From the NCBI GenBank assembly GCA_963920525.1, contig OY986435.1, positions 103,460,615 through 103,524,614 on the forward strand: DNA of 64,000 nt, written 5' to 3'. The stretch is from Dichetophora obliterata. Taxonomy: Eukaryota > Arthropoda > Insecta > Diptera > Sciomyzidae. The position numbers were made by a program, and so were the translations under genes. This document shows, in pieces, positions 1 to 11,090 of this stretch. The notes beneath the pieces were generated by a model. That model worked only from the letters and a program-made list of their open reading frames with translations. It had not been told where the DNA came from and did no database searches. The stretch's first letter is position 1, and the number at the start of each line of letters is the position of its first letter.

Positions 1-378
1 CTCACTCAAATGGCGAGGAAAGATCTCTCCATTCTGATAGGCGTTATAAAAGGACACTTTATTATAGGTAGGCATGCCCTTAGAATGGGGGTTCATGCGA
101 ATAACTTCTGCAGGAGTTGCAGGGATGAGGAAGAGGAGGAGTTGGTATCGCATCTTCTCTGTCGATGCCCCGCTTTAGCCCGCAGAAGACAGAAGCATCT
201 AGGAAGCCTCTTTTTTGATGATCTTAGGGATCTTGAGGAGGTAGACGTTAAGTGTCTTCTACTTTTTATATTAGTTCAGGGTGGTTTCACGACAGTACAT
301 AGGAGAGGAGGAGTAGATCCCCTGTGGTACCACAACGGACCAAATATCTGGTCTATGTGGGCCGCCACTTTAACCTAA
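1..378 (+). pseudogene. 3' end of a non-LTR retrotransposon reverse-transcriptase ORF
   Basis: The reading frame is open to the left edge of the window, so this is the tail of a longer ORF. The translation has a His-rich helix (GHFIIGRHALRMG), a C-x2-C pair followed by an acidic run (EEEEEL), then SHLLCRCPAL and an Arg-rich LG stretch. This is the Cys/His signature found after the RT and RNase H domains of Jockey, R1 and LOA-type elements. The frame ends at TAA shortly after WSMWAATLT. The domain would belong to the replication enzyme of the retroelement, not to a host gene. Everything upstream is outside the window, so intactness cannot be judged; the clade is uncertain. Confidence 0.7.
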
Positions 379-449
379 CCAAACCTTAAACATTACAAAA
401 CTTCAAATGTATTTTATAAAATTTTAATAAATAGCGTTACAGAATACTA

Positions 450-1750
450 GGGTGGTTAAATTTTAAGGACTGATGTTGAATTTAAACCACACCTAAACGT
501 AAAGTTTTTTCTGCATTTCATTCGACATTTCTCAATTTCAAACTAATTCAATTTGAACCATAGAAAGATACACAATCGAGCAACGCGTAAAAGTTATTCA
601 GGCTTATTATGAAAATGGACGTTCAAATCAAAATGCATATCGTGCACTTCGTGATTTTTTTCGGTCAATTTTATCGTCCAAGTGTGCGTACAATCGGAGA
701 AATCGTGCAAAAATTTAATCAAACCGGGTGAGCAAATAAATTTGAGGGTCTGTAGGAGATGTGAATACACCAGTGCATGCTCGTACAGCTCGTACTGCAG
801 AAAATATTGCTGCTGTTCGCGATAGTGATGCTTAAGAGCCGTCTACCTCAACTTGCCGTCGTGCCCAACAATTGCACCTCTCACGCTCGTCGTTGAGAAC
901 ATTATGCATAAAGACTTGCATTTACACGCTTACAAGGTGCAATTGATTCAAGAACTAAAGCCTCTTGACCATTTCAAGCATCGTCAATGGTCAGAATGGT
1001 GGCAAGAAATGGCAACAGTGGATGATCAATTTTCGAAGAAAATCATCTTCAGTTATGAGGCATATTTTCACCTCAGTGGATTCGTCAATAAGCAGAATTG
1101 CCGTATTTGGGCGAATGATAATCCAAAAGGGCACCCACAAAGAGTGACTGTTTGGTGCGTTTTATGGGCTGGCGGCATCATCGGGCCGTATTTTTTCCAA
1201 AATAAGGCCGGTCAGGCAGTTACTGGGAATGGTGTTCGCTATCGTGAGATGATAACGAATTTTTATGACCCGAATTGGAAGATACGGATGTGGACGATAT
1301 GTGGTTTCAACAGGACGGTGTCACTTGCCACACAGCTAACGAAACAATGGCTCTTTTGCGCGACAAATTCAATGGCCGTGTTATCTCACGTGGTAGCGAT
1401 GTCAATTGGCCGCCAAGATCATGTGATTTGACACCGTTGGACTTCTTTCTTTGGGGTTATTTGAAAGAAAAGGTGTACATCGATAAGCCAGCAACAATTC
1501 AAGAGCTAAAGGATGAGATAATTCGGCACATTGACGGCATAGAACCTCAATTATGCCTCAGCGTCATCGAAAATTTGGACCATCGGATGGACGTGTGCCA
1601 CCGAGATCGTGGCGGCCATTTGGCCGATATTTGGTTCCATACATAATTGAACCATATCAATATTATCATAATAAAAAGAAATTACAATAATTTCCTAAAT
1701 AATTTGTGTTTTATTCAAAATCAACATCGGCCCTTAAAATTTAACCACCC
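450..1750 (+). mobile_element. Tc1/mariner-superfamily element carrying a DUF4817-type transposase, decayed
   Basis: Inverted ends are visible: GGGTGGTTAAATTTTAAGG at 450 matches the reverse complement of the right end at 1750, and the match runs for about 30 bp with two or three changes. The left flank is TA (448-449) and the right flank CA (1751-1752), consistent with a TA target duplication that has since mutated. The 1.3-kb length fits a single-gene element. The body encodes a broken transposase (566-1646). The right flank is the remnant of an hAT-like repeat. Confidence 0.8.
566..1646 (+). pseudogene. Broken DUF4817/DDE transposase
   Basis: The N-terminal helix-turn-helix (RYTIEQRVKVIQAYYENG onward, from 566) resembles the DUF4817 domain found at the start of these insect transposases. 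The frame slips near 660, after which RPSVRTIGEIVQKFNQTG continues in another frame. The catalytic half lies in two overlapping frames, 853-1431 and 1275-1646, joined by another frameshift near 1270. The second catalytic Asp is in WFQQDG and the third in CDLTPLDFFLWG, about 36 residues apart. The position where I expect the first catalytic Asp reads FSYEAYFHLSG, with Tyr instead of Asp. At least two frameshifts plus this change mean the enzyme is dead. Calls of family are from motif memory. Confidence 0.75.
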
Positions 1751-1754
1751 CAAA

Positions 1755-2002
1755 AAATGCTGTAAAAATTAGAAATGTCCAAAAATTACAAAAAATAACT
1801 TAAAAATCGCAAAAAATTACTAAAAAATGCAGCAAATCTAGTAAAAATTACCAAAAATTAAAACCGATTAAAAATGACAAAAAATTACGTAAAAACTTTT
1901 CATATTTGGAATTTAGGAAACATAAATGGACGCTCTAAATAACCAGGAAATGTCTTAGAAGTAGCAGAAAAAAGATGACATGCCATCGAAATCCTAGCCC
2001 TG
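1755..2002. mobile_element. Right-end fragment of the hAT-like repeat also found at 2943-4588
   Basis: From about 1755 the sequence is a run of AAAAATTAC-type short repeats. It then shares with 4480-4588 a near-identical stretch including TTTGGAATTTAGGAAACATA and the terminus ATCCTAGCCCTG. The left part is missing or lies beyond the transposon at 450-1750, which appears to have inserted into this copy. Confidence 0.65.
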
Positions 2003-2419
2003 GTAATTATGATTTCGTCTTAGTGTTATCTTATGAACTTTTGAGTGTTTTTGAATATTTTAAGTATGGCCGTAGCAATTAAAACAACATAAAATAAAAC
2101 ACTATTCTTAGGCTTAAATTATATTTTGTTTTTTAATGTCCGACAACAATGTTGACGACAACGTTCCTGTAATCGGCAAGTTACCCATTTGTGTGACGGC
2201 AGCCGTTATCGATCTCTAGTTACCGATTTCAAGACAACTAATGTTTCTGAACGTTCAAATCGGTAAAAATTCGGACCATGATAATAAAAAACATAAATCA
2301 AGAAAAAACGTTGCGAAACTGAGTCAAACTACAAAAAGCTGTTTACTCGAATATAATATTTTATTAGCTGAAAACCGGCGCATTGCTACCACGTCCCCGT
2401 TGTCAAACTTCCATAAAAT
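2003..2419. other. A+T-rich spacer, nothing recognised
   Basis: No coding or repeat signature is recognised here. Short open frames are not supported by any motif. Confidence 0.4.
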
Positions 2420-2942
2420 GTTATCAGTGAACCCGCATGCGTAAATTGTGTTCGAATACTGAATTCCGAGGCTGTGCGACCTATAACTCCAAAGCAATTC
2501 GATATCGCAAATTTGGGCTGTATGGAAGGTGTCACTTACCATTTTACAACGCCCATAAAATTTGATCAGTGAAACGGTACGTATAAATTGTGGTCGAATA
2601 CCGAATTCCGAGGCTATACTTCCAAAGCTATTAAATATCGCAAATTTGGGAGGTGCCACGCCCCCTTGTTTAACGCCCAAATAATTTAATCAGTGAAACG
2701 GCATGTGTAAATCGTGGTCGAATACTAAATCCCTTAGGCAGTGCGGCCTATAACTCCAAAGCTATTCGATATCGCAAATTTGGGTTGTATAGGAGGTGCC
2801 ACGCCCCCTGAACATCGTTTGTAAATTGTGGTAGAATACCGAATTCCATGGCTGTGCGAACTATAATTCAAAAGCTATTCGATATCGCAAATTATGGGAG
2901 GTTGCCACGCCCCCTTGTACTATGCCCATCAAATGTTATCAG
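2420..2942. repeat. Tandem array, ~140-bp degenerate unit (left half)
   Basis: The unit contains GAATTCCGAGGCTGTGCG, an AACTCCAAAGCTATTCGATATC block, TTTGGGTTGTATGGGAGGTG, CCACGCCCCCTTGT and GCCCATAAAATGTTATCAGT in fixed order. About four units occur, with spacings of roughly 115-145 bp. The array continues at 4589 after the inserted element. Short open frames here are repeat artefacts. Confidence 0.85.
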
Positions 2943-4588
2943 CAGGGCTCGGATTTTTATGTCTTAAAAAACTGCAAAAAATGGCATAAAAAATGTCAAA
3001 AATTACCTAAAACCTGAAAAAATTACCTAAAAAACGCAAACAATTGCATAAAAAATAAACAAAAAATTTTGCCTTAAAAATAAAACATTACTTAATTAAA
3101 ATTTCTTTTATATGCTAGTTTTGTAGGATATTTTGTAGGAATTGTAGGATACACACGGTATGAATTACATACAATTATATTATACTTAAATAACATTAAA
3201 CAATTTTACACTAAAACAAATAACTATAAGCAACATATTTAAACAAAGTAATAGGTTACACACCTTTACGGTATGCATATTTTACTTTACTCCTAGGCCT
3301 TTTCCACATGGAGCAATTGAAAAGCAATGCAACATCAACGCAACAGCTTAAAAAGTTTCAAACCTCTGCAATTGCAAACATTACTGCAACGTATACGTTC
3401 AGATGAGCTTGTCACGTAGCAACGCAACATTTATTCAAACAAACAAATTTAAACAAATTAAATAAAAAATAAACAAAATGAGTTCCAGCAGTGATTCAAG
3501 TGAAGACGAAATTATTTCATAGTTCTATACACGAAGAATCAACGCCAAAAAAGAATTTGGGTTCATATGTATATTCGGAAAAATGCAAACTGCAGATTTC
3601 AACAAAGTGATGCTAAATTTTAGCATTTTACAGAATTTCAAAGGAGACATATTTAAATTAATTAAGGAACATATGACTATGTTTACATTTTTCTAAGTAC
3701 ACAAACAATTGTTAACTAGTTTTAAGACAAAGTACTGTTATGTATAGTATAAAAGGAAGAACAATTTCAAAATAAAATTAAGTCTTGAGTTTCCAACTAG
3801 CTGCCGACTTTAATTCACTCAAGTTTCTGCGCTTTCCAAAAGCTGCCAAACTTGTTTTATTTGAATAGCCTGAATACAATTTTCAGTGACGGCTTAAAAA
3901 TAAAAATCAAATATAGAGCCAGTGGCGAATTTACGCCGGCAACCCATTAGGCAAGACCTAATAAAAAAAATAAATCCTTAAAAATAAAGAATATCGCGAA
4001 TCCTTACATGGCGATTCTGCCATGTCGCGAATTATACTATGTGGCGATCCTGTCGCCAAAATATTATTATATGGCGACCCAAAACATAATTATTACCATA
4101 TCCTGAGTTTTTATCTAGCACTTGTTTTATTTTTCTATATAACCTTCAGTTACACCATGCGCAAAATTTTTATTTATCGAAGTCTATAAACAAAGCTTCT
4201 CCTTTGTCGAGAGGTAATGTTTTTGATTGAAGGGACTCTAGTGTTAGAGGAATATGTTAAGAAATTTGCATTTTGACATTTTTTAGTACGAAAAAAAATA
4301 CTTAAAAATTACACTAAAATGACCAAAAAATCCGAAAAATGCTCTAAAAATTAAAAACGTCCACAAAAGACAGTAAAATATCTTAAAAATCTCTAAGAAT
4401 GACCAAAAAAATGCCATAAATCTAGTAAAAATTACCTGAAAACTAAAAACGATGAAAAATTACGAAAAAATGTCCTAACAACTTTTCATATTTGGAATTT
4501 AGGAAACATAAATGGACGTTTTAAATAAGCAGGAAATGTCTTAGAAGCAGCAGAAAAAAGATGACATGTCATCGAAATCCTAGCCCTG
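2943..4588. mobile_element. Non-autonomous hAT-like element inside the tandem array
   Basis: The element starts CAGGGCTCGGATTTT and ends with the complement of CAGGGCTAGGATTTC. It is flanked by perfect 8-bp direct repeats GTTATCAG at 2935-2942 and 4589-4596, and removing it restores a continuous array unit. An 8-bp duplication with CAGGG termini is characteristic of the hAT superfamily. The 1646-bp body has no transposase. Both ends carry AAAATTAC-type short repeats, and the middle may hold older insertions. The last ~100 bp match 1900-2002. Confidence 0.88.
3296..3790 (+). other. Possible PIF/Harbinger-like relic inside the hAT-like element
   Basis: CCACATGGAGCAATTG-like sequence at about 3305 precedes an ATG at 3478 that opens MSSSSDSSEDEIIS, then TAG. 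After the stop the same frame continues FYTRRINAKKEFG. Ser/Asp/Glu-rich starts followed by an Arg/Lys patch are common in PIF/Harbinger proteins, but the rest is unreadable. The assignment is tentative. Confidence 0.3.
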
Positions 4589-5230
4589 GTTATCAGTAAA
4601 ACGACATGTGTAAATTGTGCTCGAATACCTAATTCCGAGTCTGTGCGGTCTATAACTCCAAAGCTATTCGATATCACAAATTTGGGTTGTATAAGAGGTG
4701 CTACGCCCCCTTGTCCAACGCCCAAACTGTTGTCGAATACTGAATTCAGAGGCTGTGCGAATTATAACGCAAAAGCTATTCAAAATCTCAAATTTGGGTT
4801 GTATGGGAGGTGCCACGTCCCCTTTCATAACGCCCATAAAATGTTTTCAGTAAAACGGCACGTGTAAATTATGGTCGAATACCAAATTCCATGGCTTTGC
4901 GAACTATAAGTCAAAAGCTATTCGATATCTCAAATTTGGGTTGTATGGGAGGTACCACGCCCCCTTGTCCAACGCCCATAAAATGTTATCAGTAAAACAG
5001 CACGTGTAAACTGTCGTCAAATACTGAATTCCGAGGCTGTGCGAATTATAACGCAAAAGCTATTCGAAATCTCAAATTTGGGTTGTATGGGAGGTGCCAC
5101 GCCTCCTTGTCCAACTCTCATAAAATGTTATCAGTAAAACGCACAATTTCAGTACGTGTAAAATGTCGTCGAATACTGAATTCCGAGGCTGCGCGAATTA
5201 TAAGGCAAAAGCTATTCAAAATCTCAAATT
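4589..5230. repeat. Tandem array, ~140-bp degenerate unit (right half)
   Basis: This continues the 2420-2942 array with the same block order. About five units are visible, with the GAATTC-GAGGCTG block near 4629, 4742, 4885, 5030 and 5180. Confidence 0.85.
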
Positions 5231-6110
5231 AGCTCGATTGAGCTAAAACTTTGGATTAGTTTGTATGGTTACTGTCACCAACGGTACTAAAAATTGGTTT
5301 CTACGCCCGCTTTTACCGCCCACAAACAAATGAAAATGTTTTATTTAAACGGTTTGGTTCGTATTATACAACAATTTTGTAATTTAGTTCATATGGTTAC
5401 TCTCGGCAAGTGCACTAAAAATGGGCATGTCCAAGTTTAGTTACACTCACTTTTTGGGGAGTCAGCGTGGATTTTAAGCTAAATTGAGCTGAAATTTTAG
5501 CAGTCAATTTGTTTCGAGTATAAGATGGTTTAAGGGAAATAATCTTGCCTCACTCCTTTTTCCCGCTTATAAATCAAAAGAATTATATATTTCGCACGGT
5601 TTTGATCGTATTAGAGTACAATTTGGTAATTTAGTTCATATGGTTACTTTTGGCAGGTATACTGAAAATAGTGAATAAATTAGGCATTTCTTGACATTTT
5701 CGTACATGCAGTAAGGCCACGTATCAGGACACGTCTGCCTGGGAATACTAGTAATAAGTATAATACAAAAAGTTTGAGCTCAATCGGACTTATAGTTTTT
5801 CCATAACCTTTGGCACCATTATTAAAAATGCTGTTTTGAGAAAATCGCGTTTAAAGTTTTAATTAGACATGCCTTTTGCTCTATAGTATACAAATCTGTG
5901 TCGACAAGGAATAGTAGCTAAAGTGTTATTTTAATGTTTCGAGAAATTTTGCTGTCGAGTTTTGGATCTCCATATAAGTTTTATGAAAGGCAGTTTTCTT
6001 TTTGTGTGATAATTTTGGCTGGAATCACATTATAATCTCCCGATTTATGTGTACGGAACTACATGCGAACTCGTATTCTACACACATATAGTGGACCTCT
6101 TTATGGAAAA
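5231..6110. repeat. Degenerate ~240-bp repeats with TACCGCCCACAAA motif, then spacer
   Basis: Two copies share TAATTTAGTTCATATGGTTAC (near 5380 and 5630) and a CGCTTTTACCGCCCACAAA-like block. The latter recalls the array at 28205-28710. From 5700 to 6110 I see only A+T-rich sequence without a recognisable feature. Confidence 0.45.
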
Positions 6111-6313
6111 TTGAAAAACCCCTTAAGAATGAGCTTTTAAAATTTATTTTTATTTATGTACTAAAAAGAAAGCATTTTAATTAAATATTTAGTCACATTT
6201 CCTTTACTTTTAATTAATGCCTTAATGCTGTCATTCTACTATTTATTTAGTTTTTTTATAAGTTTTTTTTTTTATATCATGGTTGTTTTTCCATACATCT
6301 TGAATGTTTTATT

Positions 6314-7000
6314 TTAACATTCAAACGATTGTATTTTGGCGGTTATACTCTTTAATTTTGGGGTATCACCAAAAATGTTCAATAGGATTCGACACGGCGA
6401 ATTACCTGGCCATGGAAGTAATTCACTGATGTTATAGACCAGCCATTTACTGCTTTTTCTGGAGGTATGGCAAGGTACGCTATTCTGTATAAATGGGCAT
6501 GGTGTTGAAGAATTATCGAGGCTATTCACACGGTACATATACATCATTAAGAACTTAAATGTACTTCTCGCTATTCATTCTTTGTTCAACAAAGTAAATT
6601 AGCATTGGCCCCTCAGAACAAATGTAGCTCCAGATCATTACAGCTGGTGAGTGCTTTACATTTTTTTGGATGCATTCAGAAGAGAATTGTTCCCCACGAA
6701 ATCTGAGAACGAAATTTATCGATTTGGTGATAGATCCAGCCTGCAGTTTTCACTGAAAATTACCTTACGAAATAACGAATATCCTTATGGAAGAAACACT
6801 TACTTTTGCCATTGCATCCCAAATCTTTTGTTTTCTTACCTCGTCCCAATCAGCTTGAGTATTTGACAGATACAGATTAGCCCAAATCAATCGCTGTTTA
6901 ACCATGCGTATTTATTAATTTTGGTTTTTTGTTTTTGCAGGATGGCGAAATTGAAGTTTTTTTTCTGTAAATTGCAACGAACCCTTTTGCTCGTTACTGA
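6314..7000 (-). pseudogene. Degenerate Tc1-family transposase
   Basis: On the minus strand the following can be read in order across several frames: RLIWANLYLS near 6880, SSECIQKNVKHSPAVMIWS near 6640, then NSVPCHTSRKSSKWL and LLPWPGNSP near 6450. These match the catalytic core of Tc1-like DDE transposases. The Asp of the QDN motif is missing, and the SPDLNPIEN motif is broken. No clear terminal inverted repeats were found. This is a dead copy. Confidence 0.65.
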
Positions 7001-7155
7001 TTTTTGCTGAGGTAGGCTCAGTGAGTAAGCCAGGGGTTCTTACAAAATAATTTGTTTACCAATGATTGATTCCGTTGTTTTAAATAAGAAAGCCAGCGTT
7101 TTAGTTTTAAACTGTAGAGCAAGTCTTTATTATTTTTCATTTGTTTTATTAATTA

Positions 7156-8434
7156 TTCGGGGTTGGAATTAATTTTAAAGGTTTTTTTCGGTTTTTGAGC
7201 ATTTATTTAGAAACAACGGTACAATGTATATTATTCAAAGTATTGTCCATCGTTAGCTGCAACATTTTCCCATCTTTCTAGCAGCATATGGATTCAGCGC
7301 CGGAAGAACGATTCGTCTTTTGAGGCAATCCACGAATCGACCCATTTTTTGGTATCCTCGTAAGAAGTGAAGCGCTGCTCAGCCAAGCCATGCGTCATCG
7401 ATCTGAATAGGTGGTAGTCGGAAGGGGCTATGTCTGGGCTATAAGGCTGGTGGGGTAGCACATCCCAATTCAGCGCCTCCAACGTTTCCTTGACGGTTCT
7501 TGCAACATGTGGCCGTGCGTTGTCATGTTGAAAAACCACTTTGTCGTGTCTTTTGGCATATTCCGGCCGTTTAACCTTTAATGCTCGGCTCAATTGCATC
7601 AATTGTTGTTGGTAGCGTTCCCCAGTGATGGTTTCGTTAGGTTTTAGCAGCTCATAGTACACGACACCCTTCTGATCCCACCAAATACACAGCATAAGCT
7701 TGGCGCCATGAATATTCGGCTTGGCCCTAGATGTTGATGCATGGCCGGGTGGTCCCCACGATTTTTTTCGCTTAGGATTATCGTAATGGATCCACTTTTC
7801 ATCACCAGTGACAATACGATGCAAAAAACTCTTCCTTTTATGCCGTTGAAGCAGTTGTTCGCACATGCAAAATCGCCGTTCAACGTCTCTCGGCTTCAAC
7901 TGGTACGGCACCCAATTTCCTTGCTTTTGAATCATTCCCATGGCCTTCAAGCGTTTGCCGACCATTGATAAGTCGACTCCCAATGATTCTGACAATTCTT
8001 GAAGGGTTTGACACGGGTCTTCATCGAGCAAAGCCTCAAATTCCTCATCTTCAAACTTTTTCGGCTGGCCCGGACGCTCTTTGTCTTCCGTATCAAAATC
8101 ACCACTTTTAAACCGACGGAACCAGTACTCACAAGTAGAAATCGATGGAGCATAGTCCCCGTAAGCCTCAGTAAGCGTGCGTTGTGCTTCAACCGCTTTT
8201 TTCTTCAAATGGAAGCACAAAAGTAAACCTTCCCGCAAATTGCGTTTTGTTGGAACGAAAGTCGACACGTTCACAGAGAAAAAAATATATGTTGTTTACA
8301 CTTCAGTGGAATGACACATACTAAAAAATGAAGCTTAGACAATGTGCTTTGAAATGAATATAGTCACAGGTGTGCGATCTATTGATAGTTACGCCATCTC
8401 TTAGAAAACCTTTAAAACTAATTCCAACCCCGAA
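7156..8434 (-). mobile_element. Mariner element of mauritiana (Mos1-like) type, nearly intact
   Basis: Terminal inverted repeats TTCGGGGTTGGAATTA (7156) and its complement ending at 8434 match for about 30 bp with one difference. Each end is flanked by TA (7154-7155 and 8435-8436), the expected mariner target duplication. The total length is 1279 bp, close to the ~1.29 kb of active mariners. The single gene lies on the minus strand (7231-8274). Confidence 0.93.
7231..8274 (-). pseudogene. Mariner transposase with one premature stop
   Basis: From ATG at 8274 the frame runs 326 codons to TGA at 7294-7296. After the stop the same frame continues for 20 codons (IHMLLERWENVAANDGQYFE) to TAA at 7231-7233, the normal C-terminal tail of mariner transposases. 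The N-terminal half has two helix-turn-helix regions (CEYWFRRFKSGDFD about residues 49-62) and the linker WVPYQL, the counterpart of WVPHEL. All three catalytic Asp are present: TGDEKWIHYDN, VFQHDNARPH and YSPDIAPSDYHLF (DD34D pattern). The stop removes only the C-terminal tail. The enzyme cuts and re-inserts the element at TA sites. I see no frameshift, so this is a young insertion. Confidence 0.92.
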
Positions 8435-8579
8435 TACTTAACGAGTACGTTACTTAATTATTATTAATTATTAAGCATTATATAAATTAAATTGAAATAA
8501 TTAATCTATGCTTATTCATATTTATGCCGTTACTTGCTATGATTCCTTTCGCTGTGAGTGATTATGGTAGAACTCAGAT

Positions 8580-9095
8580 TAAAACTATGTTCGAAGGGTG
8601 GAGGTACCTTCGCTTAAGATAACTACGTTTTAATCTTAGAGTAAACAACGTTCGAAGGATGAGGACACCTTCGTTTACGATAACTTCGCCTGTCTTAGAG
8701 TAAACAACGATCGAAGGGTGAGGACACCTTCGCTTAAGATAACTACGCCTGAGCTTAGAGTAAACTATGTTCGATGGGTGAGTACACCTTCGCTTAAGAT
8801 AACTACGTTTTAAACTTATAGTAAATAAAGTTCGAAGGGTGAGTACACCTTCGCTTACGATAACAACGCCTGACCTTAGAGTAAAACTATGTTCGAAGGG
8901 TGAGTACACTTTCGCTTACGATAACTACGCCTGACTTAGAGTAAACAACGTTCGAAGGGTGAGTACACCTTCGCTAAAGATAACTACGTTTTGAACTTAG
9001 AGTAAGCAACGTTCGAAGGGTAAGTATACCTTCGCTTAAGATAACTACGCCTGACTTAGAATAAACAACGTTCGAAGGGTGAGGACGCGACTGCT
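8580..9095. repeat. 60-bp minisatellite, nine units, with an internal dyad
   Basis: GTTCGAAGGGTGAG begins units at 8589, 8650, 8709, 8769, 8830, 8891, 8950, 9011 and 9070, a 59-61 bp period. Each unit continues TACACCTTCGCTTAAGATAACTACG and a TTAGAGTAAACAACG-like part. CGAAGGGTGAGTACACCTTCG is an imperfect hairpin. Long open frames across the array are artefacts of the 60-bp (20-codon) period. Confidence 0.92.
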
Positions 9096-9597
9096 TTATA
9101 TTCTCCCGTTGCCTTTCTGTTCCGTGTTCACTTGTTTTGTTTTCTCTGCCTGTATATATGTGACTGTGTGCATGGCTCTGCATGTTTGTATGTGTGTATT
9201 TATTATTTGTTTACTTATTTGTTATTCAATACATTATTATTTCCTCAATAGAATATTTATAACATTAATATTATATATTTTACCTAATAAGATATAATAT
9301 AATAATTTCTATACATCTTATTCATAATATATAATAAATCTTTAAATTTAATTGAGATAGTTTAATTTACATTTCATGTTTTGGTTGTTTACATTTTCCA
9401 TATTTTAAATTCAGTTAACAATTCACTTATATTCTTGTGAGGCCCAAATTGTGTAACAATTTGAGTCCTCATAAAATATACGTTGGCACTTCTAAGCAAA
9501 ATATCCTGCTATGTTAAGTTCTTTGAAAATTGTATGTGTCGGTTTTCGTCAATTTTTAATAGCTAATTTAACTCGTTATCTCGTTATCCGTTAAGTT
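9096..9597. other. A+T-rich spacer with one short hairpin
   Basis: The only structure noticed is an imperfect hairpin at 9438-9471 (TGAGG...AAATTG, short loop, CAATTT...CCTCA). No gene is supported. Confidence 0.4.
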
Positions 9598-9598
9598 A

Positions 9599-10140
9599 CA
9601 GTTGCGGACTAAATAATAGTAGAACTCTTATATCCAGACATGTTTGGATAAATAGTACGAGTCTAAAAATTTCGGATCTGGTAAACCCATTATCATTCCT
9701 ATATGTACTTTCATCATTGGTTCTGAACACGGTGCTACAGTGAAAATGTACTTTTGAAGTGACAGCACAGGTTGTAGATCTGGTCGAGTATTACATAACA
9801 CCATACTTGAAATTGTTAATACACCCCAAAATTTAATTTTACCGTTAAAAAAACCGTTTTTTAGATACTTGACGCATTAAAAAAACACGAACTCAGCAAT
9901 TTTTTTGACAGATTTTCGATTTTAAAACGGTTTTAGAATGAACACTTTCAAAATATGCACACATCTTAAGAACTATTTTTATGAAAGTAAACTTTATTAA
10001 GAGTAAAATTAATGTTCATTTATGAAAATTGGATGAAAATTGACTGTGTTATTACATTTTTTTATAAATAAGAAATTCCTTCTTCAGTTCTCAATGGGTC
10101 ACTGGAGCGTTCATGTATCACTTGGACGGTTCCATTAAAT
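9599..10140 (-). mobile_element. Copy of a Tc1-like non-autonomous element (family also at 35749-37970)
   Basis: The left end CAGTTGCGGACTAAATAATA follows TA at 9597-9598 and matches the complement of the end at 37970 (CAGCTGCAGTCAAAATAATA). Homology in inverted orientation continues through GGTAAACCCATTATC, TTAATACACCCCAAAATTTA and GGACGGTTC (to about 10140). The termini resemble the TTGCACAAAAGAATAGCAG end at 19193, suggesting a Tc1 relationship. The second terminus was not found, so the copy is probably truncated. Confidence 0.65.
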
Positions 10141-11082
10141 ATATTTTTACGATTTTTTTTAAAATTGGTGTATTTTTTTAATACGAATGACCCTTTCTTT
10201 AATTTTCCTCTTCGGAAACCCCAAGATTCTTACTTTACATTAAATTAATCTTTATTTGCATAAAGCAATATTTTAGAGTTTTTCAATTTTTTGTTTCATC
10301 GTAAAAAGTTTTTAGACTTCGATCGATATAAGGGTAGTTTCCAGAAGAAATTATTACTGTAAAATTGGTCCTAGGCAAAAATTTATTTCAATTTTCAATG
10401 CTAGAGAACAACATAGGTACTTATTTTTAGTGGTGTTTTCTTGGGTATGAGACCTTGTTTGTCACACGACTCCGACGATGTCAGGATACAAAAATTGTTG
10501 CTAGCTTGACCCTGTTTGTCTTGACAACGCGATATTTGTAATGTTGCTAACTTGACCTTGTTTGTCTTGACAACGCAACCCTCCTATGCTGCCTGATATT
10601 ATCGTTTTGACATAGATTGTTTGTTATTAAGCATTATTTTTTAATTTGTTAAAATTTTTTAATATATTAATAATACTAAATTTCAATCAATATCATATTT
10701 TATATTTTTTAATTATAATAAATATCTTTGTTTGAATTTTAATTTGCTCTAAAACCTGTTTAGGTTTAGCAACCAAATATAAATAAATAAACTAAACATT
10801 TTCAGTTACGTTTTTACATTTTTATTAAAAATACATATTTTCACAATGCTCAGATATGCTTACTGAACCTTTTCTGTTTGTAAGAAACATTGGGGGTATT
10901 CACGATTCAGTGCACTTGTCTGTGCAGTTGAGGACTTGAGCACTTTACAAAAACAAATTGTACGTACGTCAAACAAGTGCTTTTCTAACGTCCGTGAAGA
11001 TAGCGACGAATTGAGTTAGCGACGAATTTTTTTTTTGTGCACAGGGTGTTTCAGTAATAGAGATAATGATCATTAAGCCTTA
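10141..11082. other. A+T-rich spacer with a local direct duplication
   Basis: GACCCTGTTTGTCTTGACAA near 10500 is repeated as GACCTTGTTTGTCTTGACAA near 10555. No coding signature is seen. Confidence 0.4.
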
Positions 11083-11090
11083 ATTAAAAC

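Noticed and set aside
3700..4100. LTR start (TGTTAACTAG) and TGGCGAC-type primer-binding site
   Set aside because: TGGCGAT/TGGCGAC words occur near 4010-4080, but no paired LTR, target duplication or coding region supports an LTR element.
8574..8909. 111-codon frame on the minus strand
   Set aside because: It is a product of the 60-bp minisatellite period; the protein is a simple 20-residue repeat.
8580..9095. CRISPR-like regular spacing
   Set aside because: The whole unit is repeated with no unique spacers, and the window is eukaryotic.
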